Source of the DNA: Bacteroidales bacterium
GTDB taxonomy: Bacteria; Bacteroidota; Bacteroidia; Bacteroidales; UBA932
Assembly (NCBI GenBank): GCA_017502125.1
Contig: JAFVVN010000047.1
Span: 1 to 64,000, forward strand
Direction of reading: 5' to 3'
DNA: 64,000 nt
The translations under genes were made by a program, and so were the position numbers. Below, piece after piece: positions 36,593 through 46,153 of this stretch (positions are counted from its first letter, which is position 1; every line of letters starts with the position of its first letter). The notes beneath the pieces were generated by a model. It was not told where the DNA came from. It was given only the letters and a program-made list of their open reading frames with translations, and did not search any database.

Positions 36593-37480
36593 TTATTTTC
36601 TACTCTGGACGAGAAGTTCTCCAAGTTCTTCAACATCACGCACTATGAGGTCAGGAGGGAAGAACTCAGGTGCAGGATTATTGCGTGCATCCTCGGCCAC
36701 CTTTTCTGCGGTTTCCAATGTGGTCTCACCCGAAAGGACCAGAACTCCGAAGGCTCCTGCATTGTGTGCCATAGCCGTATCCGTATAAATGCGGTCACCC
36801 ACCATTGCGATTTCCTCTGCCTTTAGTCCGTGACGGTCAAGGATACCCTTCAGCATGTTCGGATCAGGCTTTCCGAGGGTGATGTCCGGCTGACGGCCCG
36901 TGGCATGTTCGATACACTTGCAAAGGGAGCCACAGTCAACAAGCACTGTCTGCTGGTCTGTCGGGCAGACGCGGTCAGGATTGGTCGCCACATATGGGAT
37001 TCCCTGAGATGCCCACCAGGCTGCCCGGCAAAGACGGGAATAGTCCAAAGTCATATCGAAGGCCACCACAAGTGCATCAGGCACATCGTCAGGGCTGTCT
37101 GTGCATGGTTCGAAGCCTGCCTTTTCAAACTGAGACACCATGCTCGGAGTGCCGAGGAGAAAAAGTCTGCGTGCCTGAGGATGATGAGCCTTTATATAGT
37201 CGATGGCTGCCAGAGAAGTCGTATACATATTCTCCTCGTCAGCCTCGATACCGAGTCCCTCAAGCTTCTTAAGATAGTCAGCTATCGACTTGGAAGGGTT
37301 GTTGGTGAGGAAAGAATAGCCGATTCCCTGCCTTGTCATTTCAGCAAGGAATGCCTTGGTGAAAGGAAAGAGAGTGCTGCCAAGATATATCGTGCCGTCC
37401 ATATCGAGGGCGACGTGCTTGATTTTCGAAAGCTTCTCCTTAAGTTCGGGTGTAAGCACCGTGTTGTGATTCGGTTTCAT
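36593..37480 (-). CDS. HAD-IIA family sugar/glycerol phosphatase (NagD-like)
   Basis: Cytoplasmic phosphatase. HAD motif I is D26-x-D28 (LDMDGTIYLG), motif II FLTNNPSKS near 78-86, and motif III GDRIYTDTAMA near 237-247. Family members dephosphorylate nucleotides, pyridoxal phosphate, phosphoglycolate or glycerol phosphates. Two bases separate it from the end of the OPA transporter gene; with the G1P dehydrogenase next along, a glycerol-phosphate substrate is attractive. This is inference from context. Confidence 0.88.
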   Translation of the reverse strand: MKPNHNTVLTPELKEKLSKIKHVALDMDGTIYLGSTLFPFTKAFLAEMTRQGIGYSFLTNNPSKSIADYLKKLEGLGIEADEENMYTTSLAAIDYIKAHHPQARRLFLLGTPSMVSQFEKAGFEPCTDSPDDVPDALVVAFDMTLDYSRLCRAAWWASQGIPYVATNPDRVCPTDQQTVLVDCGSLCKCIEHATGRQPDITLGKPDPNMLKGILDRHGLKAEEIAMVGDRIYTDTAMAHNAGAFGVLVLSGETTLETAEKVAEDARNNPAPEFFPPDLIVRDVEELGELLVQSRK

Positions 37481-37482
37481 GA

Positions 37483-38862
37483 CTATTTGTTTTCCTTTAT
37501 TATCCTGTTCAACTTCTCATATCCGTCAGCCGGTGCCTTCCACATGAGTCCGATGGCAATTGCACCTGCCACTCCGAATGCTATGGCTATCGGGAATACT
37601 GAGTCCCATCCTCCTGTTTCAGCCAGAGAACCGAAGATTACTCCAGACACAACTGAACTTGCATAGCCGAATATACCGATGATTCCGTTACCGGTTCCTG
37701 CAGCATACTTTGTGGCCTGCTGCGATGCACACACACCGTAAAGAGCCTGAGGACCGTAGATGAAGAACGCCGAAAGGACAAGGAACACGAACGACAGCAT
37801 GACGGACTCGCATTTCCAGAAGAGGAAGAATGTGAGGGTCGCAAATACAATGCAGAAGAAGCATGTCCTGTGGGCCTTGCTTTTAAACAGCTTGTCAGAA
37901 AGCCATCCTGCGAGAAGCATTCCCAGGGTGCCCCCGACAATCTCCGTGGTGGCGAGAAGTCCTCCGGCCTGTGCTATATCCATTCCCTTGGTCTCGGTCA
38001 GGAATGATGCACCCCAGTCGAGAATCGTGAGACGGATCACATATATACAGAAATTCGAAATTCCTATGATCCAGATATAAGGGTTCGCAAAGACCATCCT
38101 GTTGATGATCTTCTTATATTTCGCTCTATCTATATTTTCAAGAAGATCAGTCTCTTCTGATTTTTCTCCTGCACCTTTTCCCATCTTCTCCACAGGCGGG
38201 AGGCCGACTTCCGAAGGATCATCCTTGAGCCCGAACCATAGCACCGGCACACCTACAAGAGCAATCAGAGCCGGAACCAGGAAACAGAGATACCAGGCAC
38301 TGTATCCAAAATGGTCAAGCATAAAACCGCATAATGCCACGACCACACCGGCACCAAGTGTGTGTGACACATTCCAGATGGACTGCTTGGTGGCAAGTTC
38401 ATCCGGCTTCACCCAGTGGGCAAGAAGGCTGACGCATGGAGGAACACCCATTCCCTGAAGATATCCGTTCAGGACCCAGAGAGAACCGATGAGATACACA
38501 AGACCGAGGGTTGCCTTTCCTTCTGCATCAAGCAGGGTCAACATACCGTTCAGCTTGGGACTGAAGCATATGATGAGATTGGCCGTACATGTAAGCAGAA
38601 GGCCCAGAGCCATGATCTTCCTCTTGCTGAAGCGGTCCACAAGCATTCCGTTTACAAAACGGGAGAAGCCGTAGATGATGCTGTGAAGAGTGAGGAATAT
38701 ACCCAGCTGGGTCTTGGATATACCCAGTTCCGCCTCCATCGCAGGGATGGCCATTCCAAGATTCTTTCTTACAAAATAGAAGAGCGCATATCCGATGAAA
38801 AGCACTACTATAGTGCGCCACTCCCAATAACGATACTTCTTGACGGTATTGTCCATTGTCAT
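37483..38862 (-). CDS. OPA-family organophosphate transporter (GlpT/UhpT type, MFS)
   Basis: Inner-membrane antiporter of 459 aa with twelve hydrophobic segments, expected to exchange inorganic phosphate for glycerol-phosphate or a hexose-phosphate. The opening YRYWEWRTIVVLFIGYALFYFVRKNL is a signature of the OPA family, with the conserved substrate-contacting Arg in FVRKN (about 29-33); VDRFSKRKIM (about 75-84) is the MFS loop 2-3 motif. Sits between the G1P dehydrogenase and the HAD-IIA genes. A -7 box TATATTTG on the minus strand (38890-38897) suggests an internal promoter. Confidence 0.9.
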   Translation of the reverse strand: MTMDNTVKKYRYWEWRTIVVLFIGYALFYFVRKNLGMAIPAMEAELGISKTQLGIFLTLHSIIYGFSRFVNGMLVDRFSKRKIMALGLLLTCTANLIICFSPKLNGMLTLLDAEGKATLGLVYLIGSLWVLNGYLQGMGVPPCVSLLAHWVKPDELATKQSIWNVSHTLGAGVVVALCGFMLDHFGYSAWYLCFLVPALIALVGVPVLWFGLKDDPSEVGLPPVEKMGKGAGEKSEETDLLENIDRAKYKKIINRMVFANPYIWIIGISNFCIYVIRLTILDWGASFLTETKGMDIAQAGGLLATTEIVGGTLGMLLAGWLSDKLFKSKAHRTCFFCIVFATLTFFLFWKCESVMLSFVFLVLSAFFIYGPQALYGVCASQQATKYAAGTGNGIIGIFGYASSVVSGVIFGSLAETGGWDSVFPIAIAFGVAGAIAIGLMWKAPADGYEKLNRIIKENK

Positions 38863-38907
38863 ATAGTTTCAGATGTCATTAAAATCGTGCAAATATACGA
38901 ATTAATT

Positions 38908-38937
38908 GAAGACCTGCTCCATGCGCCGCAGGCCTTC
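38908..38937. terminator. Hairpin between the G1P dehydrogenase and transporter genes
   Basis: Arms GAAGACCTGC (38908-38917) and GCAGGCCTTC (38928-38937), 9 of 10 pairs, 10-base loop. May be a partial terminator or attenuator before the transporter. Confidence 0.5.
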
Positions 38938-38982
38938 AAATATAATTGATTGACGTTCAAATCATTAAACAATATGATGTCG

Positions 38983-40326
38983 CTATACTTCCCAGATGCC
39001 GCCTTTGCCGAACATGCGCTGGACAAACTCCTCCATCCAACCCAGACGGTAGATGACATCGATGTTTGTGAATCTGCTTCTCATGAACGGAATATATGAT
39101 ACAGTCTGACGGAAACGCTCACGTGTCACGCCTATCATCTCCGGTTCATACGGAGCCCCGACAAGCCGGAGGTTCTCGCGCACCTGCTCGAACGGGATTA
39201 TCTGCTCACGAATCCGGAGACTGAGCTCCGGCCATGCAGCCTTCAATGTTTCGAGCTGTCTGTGCAGTTCCTCCTTGTCTACATACTTGCCCTTTGTCTC
39301 AACCAGGGCTCTGGCGATATGACCTGGTTTTCCCTCCATCAGAGTCCGGATTTCTGACTCCATCTCCTCCCAGCTCTTCCAGGCAGCCACGCATGCATCC
39401 ACATCAATATTCCCAAGATCCTTCTCAAGAAGGAATTCGAGTTCGGCAGTAGAGACCAGCGTGCCGATTCCCACCTTGAATCCGTGTGAGACATGCTTTC
39501 CTTCAAAGCACAGGTCCTCCATATCCCAGCAGTGAGAATATTGGTGTTCAGTTCCGGAAGCCGGACGACTGGATTGTATGGCCTGCATGGCGAATCCGCT
39601 CATAAGAAGTCCGTCAGCGAGGGCCTGAGTCTTGTCCACATCTCCGGCAAAGACCGCCACAGGGTCTGAAAGCGACTCCTTCAGTCCATTCTGAACAAGA
39701 TCCCACGCAAAGGTGTCTATTTTTTCGCTTCCCACGACATCAGCCAGCATCCAGTCAGCGCCAGCTGGAATCTTCGCAATAAGGTCTGCATATCCAGATG
39801 CGGCAAGTTCCTTGGGAGCTGCCGCCGCAATCTCAGAATCCAGTACAAATCCCAGAGGTGCCGGACAATCGAAGGTCTGCTTGTTGCCGTCCTTGGTTAT
39901 GGAAGCGCCATACGCAGTGAATCCGTCCATGGATGCAGCCGTGCCGACGCACATATATCTTCTGCCGAGCATATGTGACACCAGTTTGACGGTGTCGTTT
40001 ATCACTCCCGAACCCACTGCCACAGCAACAGCATCAAGTCCCTCAAGATAGGACTTCAAAGCTTCGATATGCTGCCACTCCGCATAGAAATCTTCAGCAG
40101 GGAAGATATAAGGTCTTTCAGAAACGACACCGGCCACCTCAAGAGAGGTCTGGGCATCACTACCGGCCACCTTCCACGTATTTTCATCTGCAACTATGAC
40201 AGCCCTGGAACCCGGGAAAAGCCGGCAGAACATTTCAGCAGTACGACATACGGTACCGCGACCTATAATCAGGGCCTTGGTATCCCTTGCCCTCTGGAGT
40301 GCCTGTTCAATCTTGTTCATATTCAC
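38983..40326 (-). CDS. Glycerol-1-phosphate dehydrogenase (AraM/EgsA family)
   Basis: Zn- or Ni-dependent NAD(P) enzyme that reduces dihydroxyacetone phosphate to sn-glycerol-1-phosphate, the stereoisomer used in archaeal lipids and by a few bacteria. The nucleotide loop GSGVINDTVKL is at about 104-114 and the metal-binding histidines are in SGTEHQYSHCWD and HVSHGFKVG. AraM-like rather than 3-dehydroquinate synthase by the MCVGTAASMDGFTAYGA block. 447 aa. Six bases from the HAD gene upstream and followed by transporter and phosphatase genes. Confidence 0.9.
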   Translation of the reverse strand: MNMNKIEQALQRARDTKALIIGRGTVCRTAEMFCRLFPGSRAVIVADENTWKVAGSDAQTSLEVAGVVSERPYIFPAEDFYAEWQHIEALKSYLEGLDAVAVAVGSGVINDTVKLVSHMLGRRYMCVGTAASMDGFTAYGASITKDGNKQTFDCPAPLGFVLDSEIAAAAPKELAASGYADLIAKIPAGADWMLADVVGSEKIDTFAWDLVQNGLKESLSDPVAVFAGDVDKTQALADGLLMSGFAMQAIQSSRPASGTEHQYSHCWDMEDLCFEGKHVSHGFKVGIGTLVSTAELEFLLEKDLGNIDVDACVAAWKSWEEMESEIRTLMEGKPGHIARALVETKGKYVDKEELHRQLETLKAAWPELSLRIREQIIPFEQVRENLRLVGAPYEPEMIGVTRERFRQTVSYIPFMRSRFTNIDVIYRLGWMEEFVQRMFGKGGIWEV

Positions 40327-40332
40327 ATGTCT

Positions 40333-41070
40333 TTAAAGGAGGAAGCCCAACATTTCCGGCAAAGTCGTGTAATCTTCAATCTGGACATAGTCCATTCCCT
40401 TTATGCGTATATGGCTATCGCCACCGCCGTCACCGAAGTCGTCACCTATAAAGAGTATCTCCTCTTCAGCATAGCCATGCTCCTGGGCATATTTCATTAT
40501 CGAATCATACTTGTTATAACGCTTTGGAGCAAAATCAAATGACGAAGATCCGCCGATATAGACCACATGGTCAGGGAAAAGGGAGCATATTTCATCATAA
40601 AGAACACGGCGTTTGCTCCTGTCTGGATCGAAGACAACCTTATCTTCCACCTTGGCACCGCTTCCGATGAGACAGAAGGTGACCATTCCGGAAGGGTGGA
40701 ACTCAAGATGACCGCCGGTATATTCGGTGTAGCCATATTTCTCACGGAGATACTGGCAGGTAGTGTTAAAGTATTCCCTGTCAGGCTCCACAGTATCCTC
40801 GCGGATGATCTTGAACTCGCCCTCAACCATCGCACTTTCCTGCATTCCGTAGTTTGCGATGATGTCAATCGGATATTGCTCCATCTGGTTATATATGCGT
40901 GGGGCATTCCCTGCTCCGACCATAATGACCTTGTATTTTTCATCCAACTTCTTCAAGATATCCTTGTTCGCCTGAGGCATATGGCTTTTATGCTGTGACA
41001 ATGTGCCGTCAAGGTCAAAACAGAGAAGTCTTTTGGGACATTTCAAATCGTCTGCCTTCTGTATTTTCAT
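40333..41070 (-). CDS. HAD-superfamily phosphatase/phosphomutase-like protein
   Basis: Cytoplasmic Cof/PMM-type HAD enzyme of 245 aa. Motif I is D19-x-D21 (CFDLDGTLS); motif III/IV is FIGDDFGDGGGD near 211-222. The cap region (about 85-180) resembles eukaryotic-type phosphomannomutase and trehalose- or mannosylglycerate-phosphatase-like members. First gene of the G1P cluster, 6 bases before the dehydrogenase, with its own promoter; a phosphatase acting on G1P or a mutase on a sugar phosphate are both possible. Confidence 0.8.
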   Translation of the reverse strand: MKIQKADDLKCPKRLLCFDLDGTLSQHKSHMPQANKDILKKLDEKYKVIMVGAGNAPRIYNQMEQYPIDIIANYGMQESAMVEGEFKIIREDTVEPDREYFNTTCQYLREKYGYTEYTGGHLEFHPSGMVTFCLIGSGAKVEDKVVFDPDRSKRRVLYDEICSLFPDHVVYIGGSSSFDFAPKRYNKYDSIMKYAQEHGYAEEEILFIGDDFGDGGGDSHIRIKGMDYVQIEDYTTLPEMLGFLL

Positions 41071-41088
41071 TTTTTGTTTAATTTTTCA

Positions 41089-41119
41089 CAAATGTACACA
41101 TTTTTTCATATAACACAAA
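41089..41119 (-). promoter_or_regulatory. Promoter of the G1P cluster
   Basis: On the minus strand: TTTG (41116-41119), 19-base spacer, TACATTTG (41089-41096); ATG at 41070. Confidence 0.75.
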
Positions 41120-41176
41120 TAAATAAGAATAAACAAGTACATATATATTCATTTCTTTTCGTTTTATAAAAACAAA

Positions 41177-41208
41177 TTTGGAACTATAATAATATAAATG
41201 TACATTTG
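41177..41208 (+). promoter_or_regulatory. Promoter of the sialidase-GH2 operon
   Basis: TTTG (41177-41180), 20-base spacer, TACATTTG (41201-41208); ATG at 41232. An ATGTAC/GTACAT inverted repeat (41198-41215) overlaps the -7 box. The divergent G1P promoter has the identical -7 box preceded by TG. Confidence 0.78.
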
Positions 41209-41231
41209 CGTACATAACTATAGGTACGACA

Positions 41232-42509
41232 ATGAGACTACTGACATCAATCCTCACACTCACCCTCCTGAGCCTCACGCTTTCAGGTCAGGAGCGAAGC
41301 GAAACATTCATCAGTCCAAGCGACACTGCCGTCCATTACAGGATTCCGGCCATGGCAGCCCTTGAAGACGGGACTGTGGTGGCTGTCGCGGATTACAGGT
41401 TTTCCAGAAATGACATAGGAGTAATCAAGGACGGAAGAGTGGACCTCAGGGCCCGCACCAGCCGCGACAACGGATGCACCTGGGAAGCGATAACCACCGT
41501 CGTGGAGGGAAAAGGCAAGGACTCCCCCGACTTCATGAACGTCGGTTTCGGAGACCCGAGCATTGTGGCTGACAGAAAAAGCGGAAGACTTCTGCTCATG
41601 TGCGCTGCCGGAAACATCTCGTTCATTGACGGAACGCCTGACTGTCACCTTCGTCTGACAAGATTCTACAGCGACGACAAGGGCAGGACATGGACAGGTC
41701 CGGATGACATATCCGAAGAGGTCTTCGGACTTTTTGAGAACAGCGTCCACGGGGCTGCAAAGTCGATGTTCTTCACATCAGGAAGGATAGTCCAGAGCCG
41801 CTATGTCAAGGCGGGAAAATATCACCGTCTGTACTGCGCGGTCCTGCAGATAGCCGGTAACGGCCAGTGGATGAACTATGTGCTGTACTCTGACGATTTC
41901 GGAGGATCATGGAAGGTGCTCGGAGGAACCGAGGTGCCGGCGATCCCGCATGACGCAAACGAGGCGAAGGTGGAGGAACTTCCGACGGGAGACATCCTCA
42001 TCAGTTCCCGCACAGATGCAGAAGGAAGAATGTTCAACATATTCACTTTCAGCAACATAAAGAAAGCCGAAGGCACATGGAGCCAGATGGCTCATTCCAG
42101 CTGGCACAACAAGGGAATCATTACAATCGGCAACTCCTGCAACGGAGAGATGCTTATGGTTCCTGTCATCCGCAAGGAGGACGGGCACAGGATGATGCTG
42201 CTCATGCAGTCAGCTCCTGCTGGTCCGCGCCGCTCAAACGTGAGCATATATTATAAAGGACTTGAACTCAAGAAGGACTACACTCCTGAGGAGATCGCAT
42301 GCGACTGGGAGGGAGCATATCTGGCGACCAAGATCGGGTCTGCATACTCTGTCATGGCGCAGCTTTCAAACGGCAAGGTGGGATTCATGTACGAGGAGAA
42401 GACCTACTACCCTACCAGCGGTGCAGGCTATACCATAGTTTATGATGCCTACACCATCGAGGAAATCACCGACGGAAAATATACACTGAACTTAAAGCAT
42501 AAAAGATGA
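41232..42509 (+). CDS. Exo-alpha-sialidase, GH33
   Basis: Secreted or periplasmic neuraminidase releasing terminal sialic acids. Signal peptide 1-19 (MRLLTSILTLTLLSLTLSG). The substrate-arginine motif R37-I38-P39 (YRIPAM) is followed by Asp boxes SRDNGCTW (77-84), SDDKGRTW (147-154) and SDDFGGSW (220-227). 425 aa, a single six-bladed propeller. The downstream GH2 gene starts inside its stop codon (ATGA overlap), so both are made together. Function: first step of host mucin or glycan foraging. Confidence 0.92.
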   Translation: MRLLTSILTLTLLSLTLSGQERSETFISPSDTAVHYRIPAMAALEDGTVVAVADYRFSRNDIGVIKDGRVDLRARTSRDNGCTWEAITTVVEGKGKDSPDFMNVGFGDPSIVADRKSGRLLLMCAAGNISFIDGTPDCHLRLTRFYSDDKGRTWTGPDDISEEVFGLFENSVHGAAKSMFFTSGRIVQSRYVKAGKYHRLYCAVLQIAGNGQWMNYVLYSDDFGGSWKVLGGTEVPAIPHDANEAKVEELPTGDILISSRTDAEGRMFNIFTFSNIKKAEGTWSQMAHSSWHNKGIITIGNSCNGEMLMVPVIRKEDGHRMMLLMQSAPAGPRRSNVSIYYKGLELKKDYTPEEIACDWEGAYLATKIGSAYSVMAQLSNGKVGFMYEEKTYYPTSGAGYTIVYDAYTIEEITDGKYTLNLKHKR

Positions 42510-45500
42510 AGAAGATCTGTTTGACTTGCATCATTGCATTGGGAGCACTGGCCGGGTGCCAGAGTGGGACTACTGTCTATAACCGGGGCATAGGAATCTA
42601 TCCCGGCAATCCTGCCGAGGATTTTTCGCCTGAACTATACTCTGATGACACATATCGCAACATTGCGCTCAACAGGGCGGTCTATGCATCTTCAAGCTAC
42701 GACTACTGCCTCACTGGCCAGCTGGTGACAGACGGAATAGTTGAGACATCTGCACCTAAGTACCTTGTAATGGAGACTTCCGAAGGCAAGGACATCAAGA
42801 GAGAGATGGAGTGGCTTGTGGACCAGCATAAATATACCATGGTGAATCTTTACGGATCTTCAGCATACGCCCAGATTTCCCTTCGGAACGGCTGGAAGGA
42901 AAGTTTCGACAGGGTCCATGGAGAAATGCTCGTTTCGTATCAGGAAGGAGCTGCCGACGGAAGCCATGAAGTCAAGGTGTCGGCATCAAAGGACGGCAAG
43001 GAGTGGACGGTGCTCCAGACCATCAAGGGACGGGAGTTCATCGGCAGGGAATCCAGGCCGCGCCAGCACACCGACCCGGACAAGGCGGATGCACTGGGGA
43101 ACCAGCTGCTGCCTACCCGTCGTTTCGAGATAGACGCCAGACTTCCTGAGGCTGAGGAATATACCATGCTCAGAGTGGACCTGAACATGAAGGGAGCGGA
43201 GCAGTGGATCGCATCAAACCTCGACATATACAAGGACGGCGAGCTGGTGAGTCTGGTGCCGTCAAAGAACTTCAACAGCACATGGATGAGCGGTGGAAAT
43301 CAAGATGAATGGCTGTATGTGGATCTGGGAAGGAAGGCCAGGTTTGACAGAATCATCCTCAACTGGCTCAGTCTCCCGTCTTCGGCCATTATACAGGTTT
43401 CTGATGATGCCGGGAACTGGAAGGATATCGCTGATGCAGGAAAGAATCTTAATGAAGAAATCGACGTAAAGGCAAAAGGAAGATATGTCAGGATCAGCAT
43501 GACCGGAAACGGTCAGGACCGCCTGATGCTGACAGAAATGCAGGTGTGGGGTAAAGGCGGTCTCAGCGCAAAGGCAAAGGCAGCTCCTGCTCAGACCGAG
43601 AACGAAATCTGTCTGTCGGGCGGCAACTGGAAGCTGACAAGAAGCAGCTTCACCGATGCAGAAGGTCCTGAGATATCATCGGAAGGATTCAACGACGCAG
43701 GATGGCTGACAGCAACCGTACCGGGTACCGTGCTCAGCAGCTACATCAACCTCGGTGCCGTGCCGGAGCCGAATTACGCGGACAACATATTCCATATTTC
43801 CGATTCATATTTCTGCTCGGACTTCTGGTACAGGAACGAGTTTGAAATAGCCGAGGGCTTCATGGACGGGAAAACATGGCTTGAGTTCGACGGAATCAAC
43901 TGGAAGGCGGAAATATATCTGAACGGGCAATACCTTGGAAGGATTGACGGAGCCTTCACAAGAGGACGCTTCGACATCAGCAAGACAGCAAAAGCCGGCA
44001 GGAACACCCTGGCAGTCAGAATCATAAAGAACAGGAATGCAGGAAGCGTCAAGGAGAAGAACGAGAACGACACCGGAAGAAACGGAGGAATGCTCGGCTA
44101 TGACAACCCTACCTTCCACGCCAGCATAGGCTGGGACTGGATCAGCACGGTCAGAGGACGTAACATCGGAATCTGGAATGACGTGAGAGTGGTCAGCGAG
44201 GGGCTTGTGAGCCTCGACTCGCCTTATGTACTGACTAAGCTGCCGCTTCCTGACACCACCTCGGCTGTACTGACCCCAGAGGTAATTGCGAAGAACAGTT
44301 CCGACGAGCCTGTCAGCGGAGTGCTCAAGGGCAAGATCGGAGACATAGCTTTCGAGCAGAATGTGGCACTTGCCGCAGGTGAGGAGAGAATCGTGCGTTT
44401 CGATCCGGAGACCTACACACAGCTCAAGGTCGAGAATCCGAGACTTTGGTGGCCAAACGGCTACGGAAAGCCTGAACTTTACAGTGCATCATTCTCGTTC
44501 GAGATCGACGGAGCGGAATCCGACAGAACTGACTTCAATGTGGGTATACGCCAGGTGGACACCAAGGAGATCGACGAGGTCCTTCATATATATATAAATG
44601 GAAGAAGGTTCATCGGACGAGGTGGAAACTGGGGATTCTCGGAGAACAACCTCACCTACCGCGCAAGGGAATATGCCATCGCTGTGGCATATCATGCGGA
44701 CATGAACTTCAACATAATTCGTAACTGGGTGGGACAGACGGGAGACATCGAGCTCTATCAGGCATGCGACAGGCACGGAATCATGGTATGGCAGGACTTC
44801 TGGCTTGCCAATCCGGCAGACGGTCCGGACCCGGCTGACAATGACATGTTCCTGGCCAATGCAGAGGACCTTGTCAAGAGGATAAGACAATATCCTTCCA
44901 TGGTCATCTACTGCGGACGCAACGAGGGTTTCCCTCCGGCAGAGATCGAGGCCGGATTGAGAAAGACCGTGGGAGAATGGCATCCTGACATGACATACAT
45001 CCCAAGTTCGGCAGACGGCGGCGTGAGCGGTCACGGTCCGTACAGGGCTCTGACACACAAGGGATATTTCACCTACCGCAAGGGCAACACCAAGTTCCAC
45101 AGCGAAAGGGGCATGCCTTCTGTGCTGACATACGAATCAATGCTCAGGACCTTTGCTCCTGAGGCTCTCGAGCCAAAGAGCATACTCTGGGGACAGCACG
45201 ACTACACCCTGAACGGAGCCCAGAGAGCCAGCACCTTCAATGAGATCATCGAGAACGGTTATGGTCCGACCAAGGATGTCAAGGAGTTCTCCGAGCACGC
45301 GCAGTTCGTCAATTACGACGGATACAAGGGCATGTTCGAGTCCAGGAGCATCAACAGGAAGGGACTTCTTCTATGGATGTCCCACCCGGCATGGCCGTCC
45401 ATGACCTGGCAGACATATGACTGGTATTTCGAGCCGAACGGTTCATATTTCGGCTGCAAGAAGGGAGCGGAGCCACTTCACATCCAGTGGAATCCTGCAG

Positions 45501-46060
45501 ATAACGTCATAGAAGTCGTGAACTACAACGGAGGCGACCGGACCGGGCTCAAGGCACAGGCTCTGATCATGAATATGGACGGAACAGTGAAATGGACCAG
45601 GGAGGCAGTAGTCGACAGCAAGGAGGACAGCACCCTTAAATGCTTTGAGATAGACTTTGCCGAGGACCTTTCTGATGTGCATTTCATCAAGCTGTACCTG
45701 ACCAAGGACGGAAAGACGCTTTCAGACAACTTCTATATCAACGGAAAGGAATATGGTAACCACCAGGCCATGAAGCAGATGGCGAAGGCTGACGTGAGGT
45801 CGGACGTGAAGTTCTGCATGGGAGAGGACGGAGTCTGGACAGGAACCGTCACGCTTGAGAACAGGAGCAGCGTCCCTGCCATCATGATCCGTCTGAACGT
45901 GGTCGGCAGAAGGGATGGAGAGCAGATTCTTCCGATGTTCTACGGCGACAACTATTTCAGCCTGATGCCTGGCGAAGTCAAGGAGGTGTCCCTGAAATGG
46001 TACGAGGCCGACACCCGTGGCAACAGACCAAGGGTCAGGATCACGGGATATAACCTGTAG
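42506..46060 (+). CDS. Lipoprotein GH2 enzyme (exo-beta-glucosaminidase/mannosidase-like) with discoidin domains
   Basis: Large (1184 aa) surface or periplasmic glycosidase. Lipobox LAGC near residue 18. Two discoidin-like (F5/8 type C) regions at about 45-245 and 250-352, then GH2 sugar-binding (about 365-560), Ig-like (about 575-690) and TIM-barrel (about 690-960) domains and a C-terminal beta domain. Putative acid/base E807 (YCGRNEG) and nucleophile E867 (FHSERG). The barrel sequence GRGGNWGFSENNL is typical of exo-beta-D-glucosaminidases and related beta-mannosidases. Paired with the sialidase, it may cut the next sugar exposed. Its last seven codons and stop lie in a 46-bp repeat that recurs, inverted, 2.3 kb downstream. 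Confidence 0.87.
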   Translation: MKKICLTCIIALGALAGCQSGTTVYNRGIGIYPGNPAEDFSPELYSDDTYRNIALNRAVYASSSYDYCLTGQLVTDGIVETSAPKYLVMETSEGKDIKREMEWLVDQHKYTMVNLYGSSAYAQISLRNGWKESFDRVHGEMLVSYQEGAADGSHEVKVSASKDGKEWTVLQTIKGREFIGRESRPRQHTDPDKADALGNQLLPTRRFEIDARLPEAEEYTMLRVDLNMKGAEQWIASNLDIYKDGELVSLVPSKNFNSTWMSGGNQDEWLYVDLGRKARFDRIILNWLSLPSSAIIQVSDDAGNWKDIADAGKNLNEEIDVKAKGRYVRISMTGNGQDRLMLTEMQVWGKGGLSAKAKAAPAQTENEICLSGGNWKLTRSSFTDAEGPEISSEGFNDAGWLTATVPGTVLSSYINLGAVPEPNYADNIFHISDSYFCSDFWYRNEFEIAEGFMDGKTWLEFDGINWKAEIYLNGQYLGRIDGAFTRGRFDISKTAKAGRNTLAVRIIKNRNAGSVKEKNENDTGRNGGMLGYDNPTFHASIGWDWISTVRGRNIGIWNDVRVVSEGLVSLDSPYVLTKLPLPDTTSAVLTPEVIAKNSSDEPVSGVLKGKIGDIAFEQNVALAAGEERIVRFDPETYTQLKVENPRLWWPNGYGKPELYSASFSFEIDGAESDRTDFNVGIRQVDTKEIDEVLHIYINGRRFIGRGGNWGFSENNLTYRAREYAIAVAYHADMNFNIIRNWVGQTGDIELYQACDRHGIMVWQDFWLANPADGPDPADNDMFLANAEDLVKRIRQYPSMVIYCGRNEGFPPAEIEAGLRKTVGEWHPDMTYIPSSADGGVSGHGPYRALTHKGYFTYRKGNTKFHSERGMPSVLTYESMLRTFAPEALEPKSILWGQHDYTLNGAQRASTFNEIIENGYGPTKDVKEFSEHAQFVNYDGYKGMFESRSINRKGLLLWMSHPAWPSMTWQTYDWYFEPNGSYFGCKKGAEPLHIQWNPADNVIEVVNYNGGDRTGLKAQALIMNMDGTVKWTREAVVDSKEDSTLKCFEIDFAEDLSDVHFIKLYLTKDGKTLSDNFYINGKEYGNHQAMKQMAKADVRSDVKFCMGEDGVWTGTVTLENRSSVPAIMIRLNVVGRRDGEQILPMFYGDNYFSLMPGEVKEVSLKWYEADTRGNRPRVRITGYNL

Positions 46061-46083
46061 CTTGGCAGAGTTGTTTACCTACA
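46038..46083. repeat. 46-bp perfect inverted repeat, left copy
   Basis: Starts GGATCACGGGATATAACC and ends at 46083; covers the final codons and stop of the GH2 gene plus 23 bases. Identical to the reverse complement of 48354-48399, checked base by base. Confidence 0.95.
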
Positions 46084-46095
46084 GTACACTATAAG

Positions 46096-46145
46096 ACAAA
46101 GAGGGTGAATAAAAAGTCTTATGACTGATTAGTCACCCTCTTTGT
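46096..46145. terminator. Hairpin terminator at the left end of the accessory island
   Basis: Perfect 13-bp arms (ACAAAGAGGGTGA 46096-46108; complement 46133-46145) with a 24-base loop carrying AGTC/GACT pairs. It ends the sialidase-GH2 operon and the convergent lipoprotein gene. A diverged copy of it lies at 48235-48290. Confidence 0.85.
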
Positions 46146-46153
46146 TATATAAC

